From: Bog-473 sp963788585
GTDB taxonomy: Bacteria; Actinomycetota; Acidimicrobiia; Acidimicrobiales; RAAP-2
Assembly: GCA_963788585.1 (NCBI GenBank)
Contig: CAWBHA010000003.1
Location: 1,612,001 to 1,676,000, forward strand
DNA length: 64,000 bases
Direction: 5' to 3'
The notes under the pieces are model-generated. The model made no database searches and was not told where the DNA came from. It saw only the letters and a list, made by a program, of their open reading frames with translations. The position numbers and the translations under genes were made by a program. This document shows, one piece after another, positions 1-8,712 of the stretch. Each line of letters opens with the position of its first letter. The stretch's first letter is position 1.

Positions 1-2251
1 CGGCATCGTTGTCGCGGCCGAGGGTCGGCGCCGGCAGTCTGAGCCAGCGGTCCACCCGCGAGAAGCGAAACGGCAGCATCGGGATCTCATGGGCGCCGGT
101 CACCGGGTGTTCCTCCAACTCGAAGAGGCCGCGAGAGCGGAGTTGCGGGTTGGCCACGACGTCACGAGGCGGAACCACCACGGCCGACGGTATGCCCGCG
201 TCGAGAAGCATCTGCGTGGACTCGTCGGCCGAGCGGTGGCTGGTCCACGAAGACAGTTCACGGTCGATGTGTTCGTGCGCACCGCGCCGGCCGACGGCGT
301 GCGTCAAGTCGTCACTCTGCGCCCACGTCGGGTCACCCAGCAACGACCGGAGAGACTGCCACTGGTCGTCACTGGCGACGGCAAGGGCGACCCACTGGTC
401 CTCGCCGGCGCTCGGATAGACCCCTTGGGGGGCGGCCTGCGGACCGCGGTTCCCGTCACGACGGAGCAACGTCCCGCTCGAGCCGTACTCGACAACTTGT
501 TCGGCCGCGGCGTTCAGCACCGACTCGACCATGGCGGCCTCGACCAACATGCCGCGGCCAGAGTGGTCGCGCTCTATCAGGGCGAGCAGGAGGGCAATGA
601 CCGCATGCATCCCGGCCAACGGGTCGCAGGCCCCCCGCACCAAGACCGGGGGCCCGTCGGCGAACCCCGTCAACCAGGACATGCCGGTGAGGCACTCCAT
701 GGTCTGGGCGAAGCCCGTCCGGTCCCGCCACGGCCCACTGAGACCGAAGGCCGGCATCCGCATCATGACGAGCTGGTCGTTCAGCCCGTGCACGCGATCC
801 CAGCCGAAGTCGAACTGTTCCATCACCCGGGGAGTGAAATTCTCCACCAGGACATCGGCGGTCCGGATGAGGCGCTCGAACATCTCGGACCCCTCTGGAC
901 GGGACAGATCGAACGTCACGCCGCGTTTTCCTGCGTTGGCGGCATGGAAAATCGGGCTCCACTCCCACCAGCGGTCGTGTGTCGGTGGCCGGGTACTGGC
1001 GAAGCGCATGTTGTCCGGTCTCGTCACCGATTCAACCTTGATGACGTCTGCTCCCAGACCAGCCAGGGTGGCGGTGGCCGCCGGACCGGCCCACCAGGCG
1101 GTGCAGTCGACGACACGAATGTCGGCCAGGGGGAGGCGCCAGCCGTCGGCTGCGGCCGCCCCTTCTGGGTCCGCGCCGCCGCCGACCCGGGTGGCGGCGC
1201 CCTCCCGGTCGGGCCATTCGATCGAGCCGCCATGTTGACCGAGCCCCGGGGCAGGGCCGAACGGTCGCGGCGACACTCCCGAGATGCGATACGGCACTCG
1301 CGGTTGGAGGAACCGACCCGAAGGGTTCGGTACGAAGACGTTGCGCGCCGCGAACTGTTCGAAGGCGGTCACGGTCGAGCCGTTGAGGAGGGGACCCGCC
1401 GGGATCCGGAACAACGCGGCCGCCTCGAGGATCTCCTCCGTGGAGCGCTGCGTGGTGAAGTGGTGAACGGCGGACAGGAACTCCTCGCGGCGGCGGAATC
1501 GCTTGGCGACCTGAGCAAGGTCGGGGTCGGCCACGAGGTCGGGCCGCTCGATCATGAGCAAGAAGTCGTGGAACTGTTGGGCGCTGTTCGTGGTGACGAC
1601 GAAATAGCCGTCCCGCGAGGGCTCGATGGAGGGCACCTCGATGGTCCGCCCGGTCCCCGTCGTCTTGGGCCACCCGGCGAACGACGCGAACACAGAGGGA
1701 TACGTGACCATCGCGACGGCCATGCAGTCGAGCATCGCCACATCGACCAGCTCACCACGGCCGCAGCGACGGGCCTCGCGGAGCGCAGCGATGGCGCCCA
1801 GCGCGGCATACGTGCCCGTCGTCCACTCGCCGAGGCGACCGCCGGCGGCCAGGGGCGGGTCCTCGGGGAGCCCGCGCTGCCCGATGGACCCGCATGCGGC
1901 CTGCAGGGTGAACTCCGTGCTCGGGCGATCGGCCCAGGGCCCCTCGGTCCCGAAGGGCGTGATGGTGACGACCACCAATGAAGGGTTTCCCGCCCAGAGG
2001 ACACCGGTGTCGGCCGGTTCGTTGCTGACGAAGACGTCCGCCGCGAGAAGCAAATCGCCCGGGTCACCTTGGACGGATCGCTTCGAGGTGTTGAGGTATT
2101 CGAAGAGCGCACCCGACCCCCAGTGGCGCAACGGGTCACCCTCGGACGGTTCCACCTTGACCACGTCCGCACCCGCATCCGCCAACAGTTTCGAGCAGTA
2201 GGGGCCGGCAATCTCGGTCGTGCAGTCGACCACGCGGACGCCGTTGAGCAT
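1..2251 (-). CDS. Two-domain CaiB/BaiF family (class III) CoA-transferase, 3' end outside window
   Basis: Class III CoA-transferases move CoA between carboxylic acids through an aspartyl-CoA thioester. This protein has two tandem copies of the fold: domain 1 from the start (NGVRVVDCTTEIAGPYCSK) and domain 2 from about residue 374 (IRVVDCTAWWAGPAA). The catalytic-type Asp is visible only in domain 2, in ACDPLAG (about Asp543); domain 1 has Gly-Glu-Trp at the matching place near residue 139. The frame is open for 750 codons and leaves the window without a stop. The 810-residue paralogue at 47639 suggests some 30-60 codons are missing. The ATG at 2251 was chosen because the family N-terminus begins there. 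It diverges from the amidohydrolase at 2381. The acyl substrate cannot be told. Confidence 0.9.
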   Translation of the reverse strand, partial: MLNGVRVVDCTTEIAGPYCSKLLADAGADVVKVEPSEGDPLRHWGSGALFEYLNTSKRSVQGDPGDLLLAADVFVSNEPADTGVLWAGNPSLVVVTITPFGTEGPWADRPSTEFTLQAACGSIGQRGLPEDPPLAAGGRLGEWTTGTYAALGAIAALREARRCGRGELVDVAMLDCMAVAMVTYPSVFASFAGWPKTTGTGRTIEVPSIEPSRDGYFVVTTNSAQQFHDFLLMIERPDLVADPDLAQVAKRFRRREEFLSAVHHFTTQRSTEEILEAAALFRIPAGPLLNGSTVTAFEQFAARNVFVPNPSGRFLQPRVPYRISGVSPRPFGPAPGLGQHGGSIEWPDREGAATRVGGGADPEGAAAADGWRLPLADIRVVDCTAWWAGPAATATLAGLGADVIKVESVTRPDNMRFASTRPPTHDRWWEWSPIFHAANAGKRGVTFDLSRPEGSEMFERLIRTADVLVENFTPRVMEQFDFGWDRVHGLNDQLVMMRMPAFGLSGPWRDRTGFAQTMECLTGMSWLTGFADGPPVLVRGACDPLAGMHAVIALLLALIERDHSGRGMLVEAAMVESVLNAAAEQVVEYGSSGTLLRRDGNRGPQAAPQGVYPSAGEDQWVALAVASDDQWQSLRSLLGDPTWAQSDDLTHAVGRRGAHEHIDRELSSWTSHRSADESTQMLLDAGIPSAVVVPPRDVVANPQLRSRGLFELEEHPVTGAHEIPMLPFRFSRVDRWLRLPAPTLGRDNDA

Positions 2252-2320
2252 CAGCGTGCACCCCGTCGCGTCGCCGTCGAGCAGGGGGTCCAGGCCACGG
2301 GACGGCGCATGAAAGACTGA

Positions 2321-2329
2321 ATATAATAT
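2321..2329. promoter_or_regulatory. AT-rich promoter core between divergent CaiB and amidohydrolase genes
   Basis: A TATAAT hexamer at 2322-2327 sits in the AT-rich 9-mer ATATAATAT, in an otherwise GC-rich 129-base divergent gap. It would place a start site about 45-50 bases ahead of the amidohydrolase ATG at 2381. No convincing -35 box is seen, so orientation is uncertain. Confidence 0.4.
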
Positions 2330-2380
2330 GGACAATGCCGACGGGCACGCTTGCGGGTTGCCTGCATCCGAGGGGCTCCG

Positions 2381-3667
2381 ATGCACGCAGATGACATGAT
2401 CCTCATCAGCGTGGACGATCACATCGCGGAGCCCGCGGACATGTTCCGTGGGCACGTGCCGGCCAAGTACCGAGACGAGGCGCCCCGAGTCGAAACGGAC
2501 GAGCACGGATTCCAACAATGGTGGTATGGCGACAAGAAGGGTCGGAATCTCGGCCTGAACGCGGTAGCCGGCAAGCCGCCCGCGATGTTCAATGTCAACC
2601 CGACCAACTACAGCGAGATGCGAGCGGGCTGCTACGACGTGCACGAGCGAGTGCGTGACATGTCCGCTGGAGGGACCCTGGCCGGACTCAACTTCCCCAA
2701 TTGGACCGGCTTCTCGGGTCAGGTGCTGAACGAGGGACCGGATCCGGTTGTGAACGAGGCCATGATCAGGGCATACAACGACTGGCATGTCGACGAATGG
2801 TGCGCCAGCTATCCCGATCGGTTCATCCCGTGCGGCATTCTGCCGCTCTTCGACGTGCACAAAGCGGCGGACGAGGTCCGTCGGCTCGCCGGCAAGGGGT
2901 GCCACGCCGTCACCTTCTCCGAAAATCCGGCGGCTCTCCACATGCCGTCGATCCACTCAGGTCACTGGGACCCTCTCTTTGCTGCGTGCTCGGACGTCGG
3001 CACCGTCTTGTGCCTGCACGTCGGTTCGTCTTCCAAAGCCGCGGCAACCTCCGCTGACGCACCCGCCTCGGTGGCCATGGGGCTCTCGTCGGTGATGTCG
3101 ATCTATTCGCTGGGCGATCTGTTGTGGGCCGATTTCTGGTGGCGCTTTCCCGACCTGATGTTCTCGCTCACGGAGGGAGACATCGGGTGGATCCCGTATT
3201 TCCTCCAGCGGGCCGAGCACATTCAGGAACGTCACTCCGGTTGGACGGAGCAGAAATTCCCCGACGGCATGGGCCCGGCCGACGTGTTCAAACAGCGGGT
3301 CCTCTGCTGTTTCATCAACGATCCCGTCGGAGTGAGCCTCCTCGACCACTTCAACATCGACAACGTCTGTTGGGAGTCGGACTTCCCGCACTCCGACAGC
3401 TCATGGCCCCACGGGCCCGAGGTCAACGAACGGCAGTTCGCCGCTCTCTCCGACGAGCAGATCAACAAGATCACTCACGAGAACGCCATACGGCACTTTT
3501 CGTTCGACCCGTTTGCGATCCGTCCGAAGGGGAGGGCGACCGTCCGCGCGCTCAGGACGGAAGCCACCGACGTGGACACCGTGACCAGGGTGGGTCGAGC
3601 GCCTGATCAGAGTGACCGTGACTACTTCAGGAGTCTGGGACCTCGGCCGCCGGCGACCCTCCGCTGA
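2381..3667 (+). CDS. Amidohydrolase family 2 (ACMSD-like TIM-barrel hydrolase/decarboxylase)
   Basis: 428-residue metal-dependent TIM-barrel protein of the amidohydrolase-2 family, whose characterised members decarboxylate or hydrolyse ring-cleavage products. The ligand set here is Asp12-x-His14 (SVDDHIAEP) instead of the usual His-x-His, a barrel His near 213 (CLHVGSS) and an Asp near 334 in ESDFPH. The start is ATG 2381, with GAGGGG at 2370-2375; an upstream in-frame TTG at 2351 lacks a ribosome site. The carboxyltransferase begins 8 bases after the stop, so the two are surely co-transcribed. Cytoplasmic, with no signal peptide. The C-terminal 40 residues are polar and look disordered. The reaction is unknown. 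Confidence 0.88.
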   Translation: MHADDMILISVDDHIAEPADMFRGHVPAKYRDEAPRVETDEHGFQQWWYGDKKGRNLGLNAVAGKPPAMFNVNPTNYSEMRAGCYDVHERVRDMSAGGTLAGLNFPNWTGFSGQVLNEGPDPVVNEAMIRAYNDWHVDEWCASYPDRFIPCGILPLFDVHKAADEVRRLAGKGCHAVTFSENPAALHMPSIHSGHWDPLFAACSDVGTVLCLHVGSSSKAAATSADAPASVAMGLSSVMSIYSLGDLLWADFWWRFPDLMFSLTEGDIGWIPYFLQRAEHIQERHSGWTEQKFPDGMGPADVFKQRVLCCFINDPVGVSLLDHFNIDNVCWESDFPHSDSSWPHGPEVNERQFAALSDEQINKITHENAIRHFSFDPFAIRPKGRATVRALRTEATDVDTVTRVGRAPDQSDRDYFRSLGPRPPATLR

Positions 3668-3675
3668 GAACGCCG

Positions 3676-5199
3676 ATGGAACCTCCGGCCGCCCGGGATG
3701 CCTGGGCGCCGCTCCTGGACCAGCTGGCCACGAAGCGCGCCGAGGCCACCGCCATGGGCGGCGAGGAGCGTCTGGCCAGGCATCGTTCCACTGGCAAGCT
3801 GGACGCACGGGCGCGCCTGGCGAGACTCTTCGACCCCGGGACGTTCGTCGAGCTCGGTGCGCTGGTCGGGAACGAGCCCGAACCGGGCGCGCCGTACGCC
3901 CCGGCCGACGCCCTCGTCGGTGGGATCGGAGCGATCGACGGTCGTCCCGCGATTGGAGCCGCAGAGGACTTCACGGTGCTGGGTGGCTCCATAGGGACGG
4001 GCGCGTCCGACAAGCGCTATCGCCTCGCGCAACTTGCCGCTCAAGAGAGGGTCCCGCTCGTCTTCATGCTCGAGGGTGCCGGGCATCGTGTCGTCAGTGC
4101 ACCGGCGGGGCGCCGGCCCAACGACCTCCAGGCGCTCGCCGATTTGTCGGGTCTCGTGCCAATGGTGTGCCTGGTGCTCGGAGCGTCGGCCGGGCACGGG
4201 GCGCTCACGGCGCCGCTGTCCGACTTCGTCGTGATGACCCCCGGCGGCTCCTTGTTCACCGCCGGCCCGCCGCTGGTCAAGGCGGCTCTGGGCGAGGACG
4301 TCACGAAGGAGGCGTTGGGCGGCCCGAGCGTCCATGTCGAACAGTCCGGTGTTGTCCACAACCTTGCGCCCGACGACACGGCGGCGATCGACATGGCCCG
4401 ACGGTATCTCTCATACCTCCCGCTGAACGCCTGGACGGCGGCGCCCGTCCTGGAGACTGGCGACGCCCGTCGAGATCTCGATGCGATCCTCGATGTGATC
4501 CCGCCCAACCCGCGCCGCACCTACAAGATGCGGGCCGTTCTCGACATGGTCCTCGATCGGGGAACGCTGTTCGAGGTGCAGCCCGCCTTCGGAGCTGCGG
4601 TCGTGACTGCGCTCGGGCGGATCGGGGGACGCAGTGTCGCGGTCGTCGCCAACGATCCATCGGTGCTCGCCGGGTCCATCGATCCGGACGCCGCCGACAA
4701 GGCGACCCATTTTCTCGGCGTGGCCGGGGCATTTCACCTCCCCGTGGTGTTCCTCGCGGACAACCCGGGCGTCATGGGCGGCTCTGTCGCGGAACGCTCC
4801 GGTGCCCTCCGCCACGTGGCCAGGATGTTTGTTGCCCAGCACCGCATCGACGCGCCGAAGTTCCACGTGACCTTCCGCAAGGCCTTCGGCTTCGGCTCGA
4901 CGGTCATGGCGATGAACCCGTTCGACGGGCAGACGCTGACCCTCGCATTCCCCGCCGTCACGCTCGGCGCGTCGCCGGCCGCGAGCGCGGCGGAGTCGTC
5001 CAAGCTCGACGACGGAGCTCGGGAGCGCGCCATTGCCGCACAGGCTGATGGATCCCTCAGGGCCGCCAACACGATGGGCTACGACGATGTGATCGACCCC
5101 CGCCAATTGCGGAACGTGCTGCTTGACGGCTTGGCATTGAGCGAAGCTCGCCTACGGGGGCCGTTCGAGCCCGGTTCGCGCCACGGCATTCTCCCGTAG
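3676..5199 (+). CDS. Acyl-CoA carboxylase carboxyltransferase (beta) subunit
   Basis: 507-residue carboxyltransferase of the PccB/AccD5 type, which transfers CO2 from carboxybiotin to an acyl-CoA (propionyl-, methylcrotonyl- or geranyl-CoA class). Two crotonase-like halves are visible. The N half carries GGSIGTGASDKRY near residue 102. The C half carries DNPGVMGG at about 362-369, the oxyanion-hole motif that follows the acyl-CoA site. Length is close to the family norm. The gene starts 8 bases after the amidohydrolase stop with a weak ribosome site, suggesting coupling. No biotin carboxylase or biotin-carrier gene lies in the window, so the alpha subunit must be encoded elsewhere. Confidence 0.9.
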   Translation: MEPPAARDAWAPLLDQLATKRAEATAMGGEERLARHRSTGKLDARARLARLFDPGTFVELGALVGNEPEPGAPYAPADALVGGIGAIDGRPAIGAAEDFTVLGGSIGTGASDKRYRLAQLAAQERVPLVFMLEGAGHRVVSAPAGRRPNDLQALADLSGLVPMVCLVLGASAGHGALTAPLSDFVVMTPGGSLFTAGPPLVKAALGEDVTKEALGGPSVHVEQSGVVHNLAPDDTAAIDMARRYLSYLPLNAWTAAPVLETGDARRDLDAILDVIPPNPRRTYKMRAVLDMVLDRGTLFEVQPAFGAAVVTALGRIGGRSVAVVANDPSVLAGSIDPDAADKATHFLGVAGAFHLPVVFLADNPGVMGGSVAERSGALRHVARMFVAQHRIDAPKFHVTFRKAFGFGSTVMAMNPFDGQTLTLAFPAVTLGASPAASAAESSKLDDGARERAIAAQADGSLRAANTMGYDDVIDPRQLRNVLLDGLALSEARLRGPFEPGSRHGILP

Positions 5200-5245
5200 G
5201 CGCCTCTCTGGCGTGGACGCCGGACCTCCCCTTCGAAGCGACGCG

Positions 5246-6169
5246 CTAGCTCGACCAGGTCTCCAGGCCGCGGCCCCGCGAGCCGAAGATCCGTGACGCG
5301 ATGACGTCGCCCACCCGGGCAGCGTCCCAACGCTTTCCGTCGTTCGATGCCGAGGCACCCTCTCGCCAGCCCTGCATCAGGTGAATCTTGTCGCCGATCA
5401 CCCGGATGACCTGCCCAGTCACGTACTGCGCCTCGTCCGAAGCCAACCAGGCGACCACGGGAGAGCTCCCGGCCGGATCCAAGGGATGGAAGGAGTCGTC
5501 GGGTATCTCATCCGGTTCGACAACGGCCGGAGCGTTGGGCATCGTGCCCGTGATGCGCGTCGCCCCGGCAGGTCCGATGGCATTCGCCGTGACCCCGAGA
5601 CGCTGCAACTCAAGAGCCAGGGTCAGGGTGAGCCCCACGACGGCAGCCTTGGCGGTCGCGTAGCTCGTCTGGCCGAAGTTGCCAACGAGTCCGGCGCCCG
5701 ACGTCGTGTTGATGATGCGACCGCGGCTGTCCTGGCCAGCCTTGTCGAGCGATCGCCAATGACGAGCCGCGGCGCGGCTGGTCAGCCACGGTCCTCTGAC
5801 GTGCACCGCCATGACGGCGTCCCAGGCATCTGCGGTGAGATTCCAAATGGCTCCGTCGCGCACGATGCCGGCGTTGTTGACCAGGATGTCGAGCCGTCCC
5901 CATTCGTCGAGCGCACGTTGGAGCATTGCCTCGGCGTCGGCTTCGTCGGCCACGTTGCCGTAGTCCGCCACGGCCGTTCCTCCACGCGCCGCGATCAGCT
6001 GCACCGTGAGGTCCGCGTCCTTGCTGGAACCTTCACCGGTCACGGAACCGCCCAAGTCGTTGACCACCACTCGTGCCCCTTGCCGGGCCAACTCCAAGGC
6101 ATGACCGCGGCCGATGCCATGGCCGGCCCCCGTGACGACGGCAACCTTTCCTTCAAGCATTTGGCTCAT
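5246..6169 (-). CDS. Short-chain dehydrogenase/reductase, MFE-2-like hydroxyacyl-CoA dehydrogenase type
   Basis: 307-residue classical SDR. The cofactor motif TGAGHGIG is at residues 13-20, NNAG near 98-101, and the catalytic residues are Ser157, Tyr170 and Lys174 (YATAK). Spacing and an extended C-terminus (about 50 residues past the usual end) resemble the (3R)-hydroxyacyl-CoA dehydrogenase domain of multifunctional beta-oxidation enzymes, which would fit an acyl-CoA pathway. Substrate assignment is inference. It is convergent with the carboxyltransferase gene, 46 bases away, and is the last gene of a leftward series starting at 10688. A 152-base gap with an AT-rich island separates it from the upstream amidohydrolase, so it may have its own promoter. 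Confidence 0.88.
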   Translation of the reverse strand: MSQMLEGKVAVVTGAGHGIGRGHALELARQGARVVVNDLGGSVTGEGSSKDADLTVQLIAARGGTAVADYGNVADEADAEAMLQRALDEWGRLDILVNNAGIVRDGAIWNLTADAWDAVMAVHVRGPWLTSRAAARHWRSLDKAGQDSRGRIINTTSGAGLVGNFGQTSYATAKAAVVGLTLTLALELQRLGVTANAIGPAGATRITGTMPNAPAVVEPDEIPDDSFHPLDPAGSSPVVAWLASDEAQYVTGQVIRVIGDKIHLMQGWREGASASNDGKRWDAARVGDVIASRIFGSRGRGLETWSS

Positions 6170-6244
6170 GAGTCCTCGGCATCGACAACGGTTGGAACGA
6201 TCGGGTGGAGATGGCGGCGACGGGTGCGCCCTCGCTCACTTCCC

Positions 6245-6257
6245 GAATATTATATAC
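6245..6257 (-). promoter_or_regulatory. AT-rich near-palindrome upstream of the SDR gene
   Basis: GAATATTATATAC at 6245-6257 is nearly palindromic and, read leftward, contains TATAAT about 80 bases before the SDR start. Its core ATATTATAT is the exact complement of the 9-mer at 2321-2329. It could be a -10 region or an operator. No -35 box is convincing. Confidence 0.3.
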
Positions 6258-6321
6258 AAGATGGCTCCCAACAGCCCGGCCGGAGCGTGGCGCGATGCCG
6301 GTCCTGGTCTCCTCCGCCGAC

Positions 6322-7548
6322 TTACCGTCCGGCCCGACGCGTGAGGGTCCAGCCATTCTCGGCCATGACGGTGTGGATGTCGTCCTCGCTGTACCCATGG
6401 CGTCGGAGGTCCAACGCGAAGTTGCGCGGTTCGGCCAGACCTTCGGCGTGTGGCCAATCGGAACCGAACAGCACGTGTTCGGTTCCGATGAATTCCTTCA
6501 GCTGAGCCAGGTTGTCCTCGTAGAAGGGAGCGACCCACACGTGCTGGCGGAATTTCTCGACCGGGTCCGATTGGAACGATCCCCGCATCTGGCTGTACGC
6601 CTTCTTGAGTTTCTTGATCAGCACGGACACCCAACTCGCGCCAGACTCGATGCTCGCCACTCGCACCCTGGGGAAGCGGTCGAAAAGGCCCTGGCACAGG
6701 AAGGCCGCCATCGTCTCGAAGGGCGGGCGGTCCGAGCTGAGAACAGTCCGCAGGGGCGAGTAGCGGAAGGCTTCGAAGTCGCCGGAGGGCTCCCAGTCGT
6801 TCAGGTACCGGCCGTAGCCGGCGTCACCCGAATGGATTCCGACCGTCACGCCGGACTCGTTGACCAGGCCCCAGAAGGGGTCGAATCTGGTGTCGGCGGG
6901 GGAGATGAGACCGCTCGGCGTGTGTGCGGGTCCACCCTTGATGCAGACGATGCGCGCGTCGGACTCGAGGACACGACGGAGCTCGGCCACCGCGGCGTCG
7001 ACATCGATGAGGGTGATCATCGGCGCCGCGAAGATCCGTTCTTTGTAGGCGTATCCCCAGTCGTCCTCGAGCCACCGGTTGAAGGCCTCGAAGGCGGCCA
7101 CCAGCGCGGCGGGATCGTCCGCCAGCGCTTCTTCCATCCCGACGCCGAGCGTCGGGAACAGAAAGCAACCGTCGAGGCCTTGGCGGTCCATGACGGAGAG
7201 GCGAGCGTCTCGATCGCGGTATTCGGGACGGATGGGCTCGAGGTCGCCGAAGAGGGACTTGATGTCCTGTGCCGCCGGGTTCTTCCCCCGGAAGTACTCG
7301 TCGAGGCTGCCCGGCTTTGCCACGGGGTCGAACAGAGGATTGGGGATGAACCTGTTCAGCTTGCCGCCGACGAGGAGCCGTTGCCGGCCGTTGATCTCGG
7401 CCCATTGCATGGCGCGCTTCGCCATCGCCTTGTCGATGTGACGCGTATACGCGTCCGGGGCCTCGTAATAGTGGTTGTCGGCGTCGAACGTCGCGTAGTG
7501 GACGGCGGCGCTCGAAGTGGACGCGGTGTCGGTGGTGGTGATCGTCAT
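6322..7548 (-). CDS. Amidohydrolase family 2
   Basis: 408-residue paralogue of the 2381 protein. The ligand residues visible are Asp24-x-His26 (FDADNHYYE), His239 (VGIHSGDAG) and Asp364 in FGSDWPHAE. The start is ATG 7548, preceded by a good GAGGAG ribosome site. The frame stays open far upstream to 8010, but that extension overlaps the next gene and looks non-coding. The first 16 residues are Thr/Ser-rich and probably flexible. It lies 50 bases downstream of another amidohydrolase-fold gene (7599-8474); the two differ strongly in length and in the metal motif, so they probably act on different intermediates rather than being recent duplicates. Confidence 0.87.
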   Translation of the reverse strand: MTITTTDTASTSSAAVHYATFDADNHYYEAPDAYTRHIDKAMAKRAMQWAEINGRQRLLVGGKLNRFIPNPLFDPVAKPGSLDEYFRGKNPAAQDIKSLFGDLEPIRPEYRDRDARLSVMDRQGLDGCFLFPTLGVGMEEALADDPAALVAAFEAFNRWLEDDWGYAYKERIFAAPMITLIDVDAAVAELRRVLESDARIVCIKGGPAHTPSGLISPADTRFDPFWGLVNESGVTVGIHSGDAGYGRYLNDWEPSGDFEAFRYSPLRTVLSSDRPPFETMAAFLCQGLFDRFPRVRVASIESGASWVSVLIKKLKKAYSQMRGSFQSDPVEKFRQHVWVAPFYEDNLAQLKEFIGTEHVLFGSDWPHAEGLAEPRNFALDLRRHGYSEDDIHTVMAENGWTLTRRAGR

Positions 7549-7598
7549 TTCACTCCTCTGATCGGACGCGCGTGCGGCGTACGCCACACGGTGAGGCC

Positions 7599-8474
7599 CT
7601 ATTCGAGCCCGAGAACCCTGAGTGCATTCGTGCGGAGGAACTTCGGCCACACCTCGTCCTTGAATTCGACGTGGGCCATCTCCGTCATGATCCGCTCCAG
7701 GGAGAGGCCCATCGGGAAATATCCGGCGTAGATGATCTTGTCGCCGCCGCGGCTGTTGGCGTAGTCGATGATGTCCCGCGGGTAGTACTTGGGCGCGAAG
7801 GCGCTCGTCGAGTAATGCAGGCCGGGCCATTTCAGCATCAGTTTCACGGCCAGTTCCGTCCATGGCTCGCAGCCGTGGCGGGTGACGAAGATCAGGTCCG
7901 GAAAGTCGTACATGACCTCGTCGATGAGCTCGACGTGTTGGCACGATGCCTTCAGCCTGGGCCCTGGTATGCCGGCACAGCAGAAGATCGGTATGCCAAG
8001 TTCGACGCACTTCGCATAAATCGGATACATCTTCTTGTCGTTGATCGGGACCTGAGGGAATGTTCCCGCTGGAAACACGCCGACGGCCCGGGTCCCGAAG
8101 GTCTCGTGCTCGCGGACGAGGCGGTTGACCCCGGCCATGCCCTCGTTGGGATCGGCCCCCGACGAGGGGATGAACCGATCGGGGAATCGCTGCAGCGCCT
8201 GCGCACCCGTGCCGGCCGGGTCACCGATGCCGATCAGCCCCTTTTCGATTCCCCAGAGGTCCATCTCCCGCACGGTGACGCCGATCGGGTCGTCGACGTC
8301 CTGCAAGCCCTTCTCTGGAACGTCCTTGAACATGTACTCGACCGGGAAGTCGAACTCTTCCTTGGACTGCAGGTCCCTGGTCTGTCGGGTGATGAACCGA
8401 TAGACCTCCTTCATGTCCCGATGGGGGAATCCCAACATGGTGTCGATCGCACCTATGCCTTGGGGCATGACCAT
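7599..8474 (-). CDS. Short amidohydrolase family 2 protein with altered N-terminal metal motif
   Basis: 291-residue amidohydrolase-like protein, about 100 residues shorter than its neighbours. The N-terminus reads GAIDTMLGFPHRDM: the first-strand position that holds His-x-His or Asp-x-His elsewhere is Asp-Thr-Met here. Barrel strands can still be followed (RFIPSSGADP, GIPIFCCAGIPGP, FVTRHGCEPW), with the C-terminal segment KIIYAGYFPMGL replacing the DFPH motif. It may therefore bind metal differently or not at all. The start is ATG 8474 with GAGAGGAGG about 10 bases upstream; ATG 8468 is the alternative. It is first in line after a 238-base gap and is followed by the 6322-7548 amidohydrolase. 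Confidence 0.82.
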   Translation of the reverse strand: MVMPQGIGAIDTMLGFPHRDMKEVYRFITRQTRDLQSKEEFDFPVEYMFKDVPEKGLQDVDDPIGVTVREMDLWGIEKGLIGIGDPAGTGAQALQRFPDRFIPSSGADPNEGMAGVNRLVREHETFGTRAVGVFPAGTFPQVPINDKKMYPIYAKCVELGIPIFCCAGIPGPRLKASCQHVELIDEVMYDFPDLIFVTRHGCEPWTELAVKLMLKWPGLHYSTSAFAPKYYPRDIIDYANSRGGDKIIYAGYFPMGLSLERIMTEMAHVEFKDEVWPKFLRTNALRVLGLE

Positions 8475-8712
8475 CCGACGTGGGCCTCCTCTCTCGTCCG
8501 CAGATCCACTCCAGCCGACAAAACCGGCAAGCGCACATACTAGAATGTAATTTCAATTGCGTCCAGCCGCGCCACGGACACCACCCCACACGCCGCACGG
8601 CATCACGGAAACCGCATCCCCTTCGAGACTTCGGCCAGCTAGAACGAGGTTGTAGCGCCTGCGAACCGGCGTGCGGCCACAAGCCGGTGAAGGCCCGTCG
8701 ATTCGGTACGGC
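8475..8712. other. Intergenic region with an AT-rich patch
   Basis: No gene is visible in these 238 bases. An AT-rich patch at about 8537-8560 (ACATACTAGAATGT, with ACAT/ATGT ends) stands out and may hold the promoter for the leftward gene at 8474. No clear -35/-10 pair or terminator was found. Confidence 0.35.

Noticed and set aside
89..1981. 630-codon rightward open frame
   Set aside because: It is antisense to the CaiB gene, whose frame shows clear family motifs over the whole length; the rightward translation is Arg/Gly/Pro-rich without family features. A product of high G+C at third codon positions.
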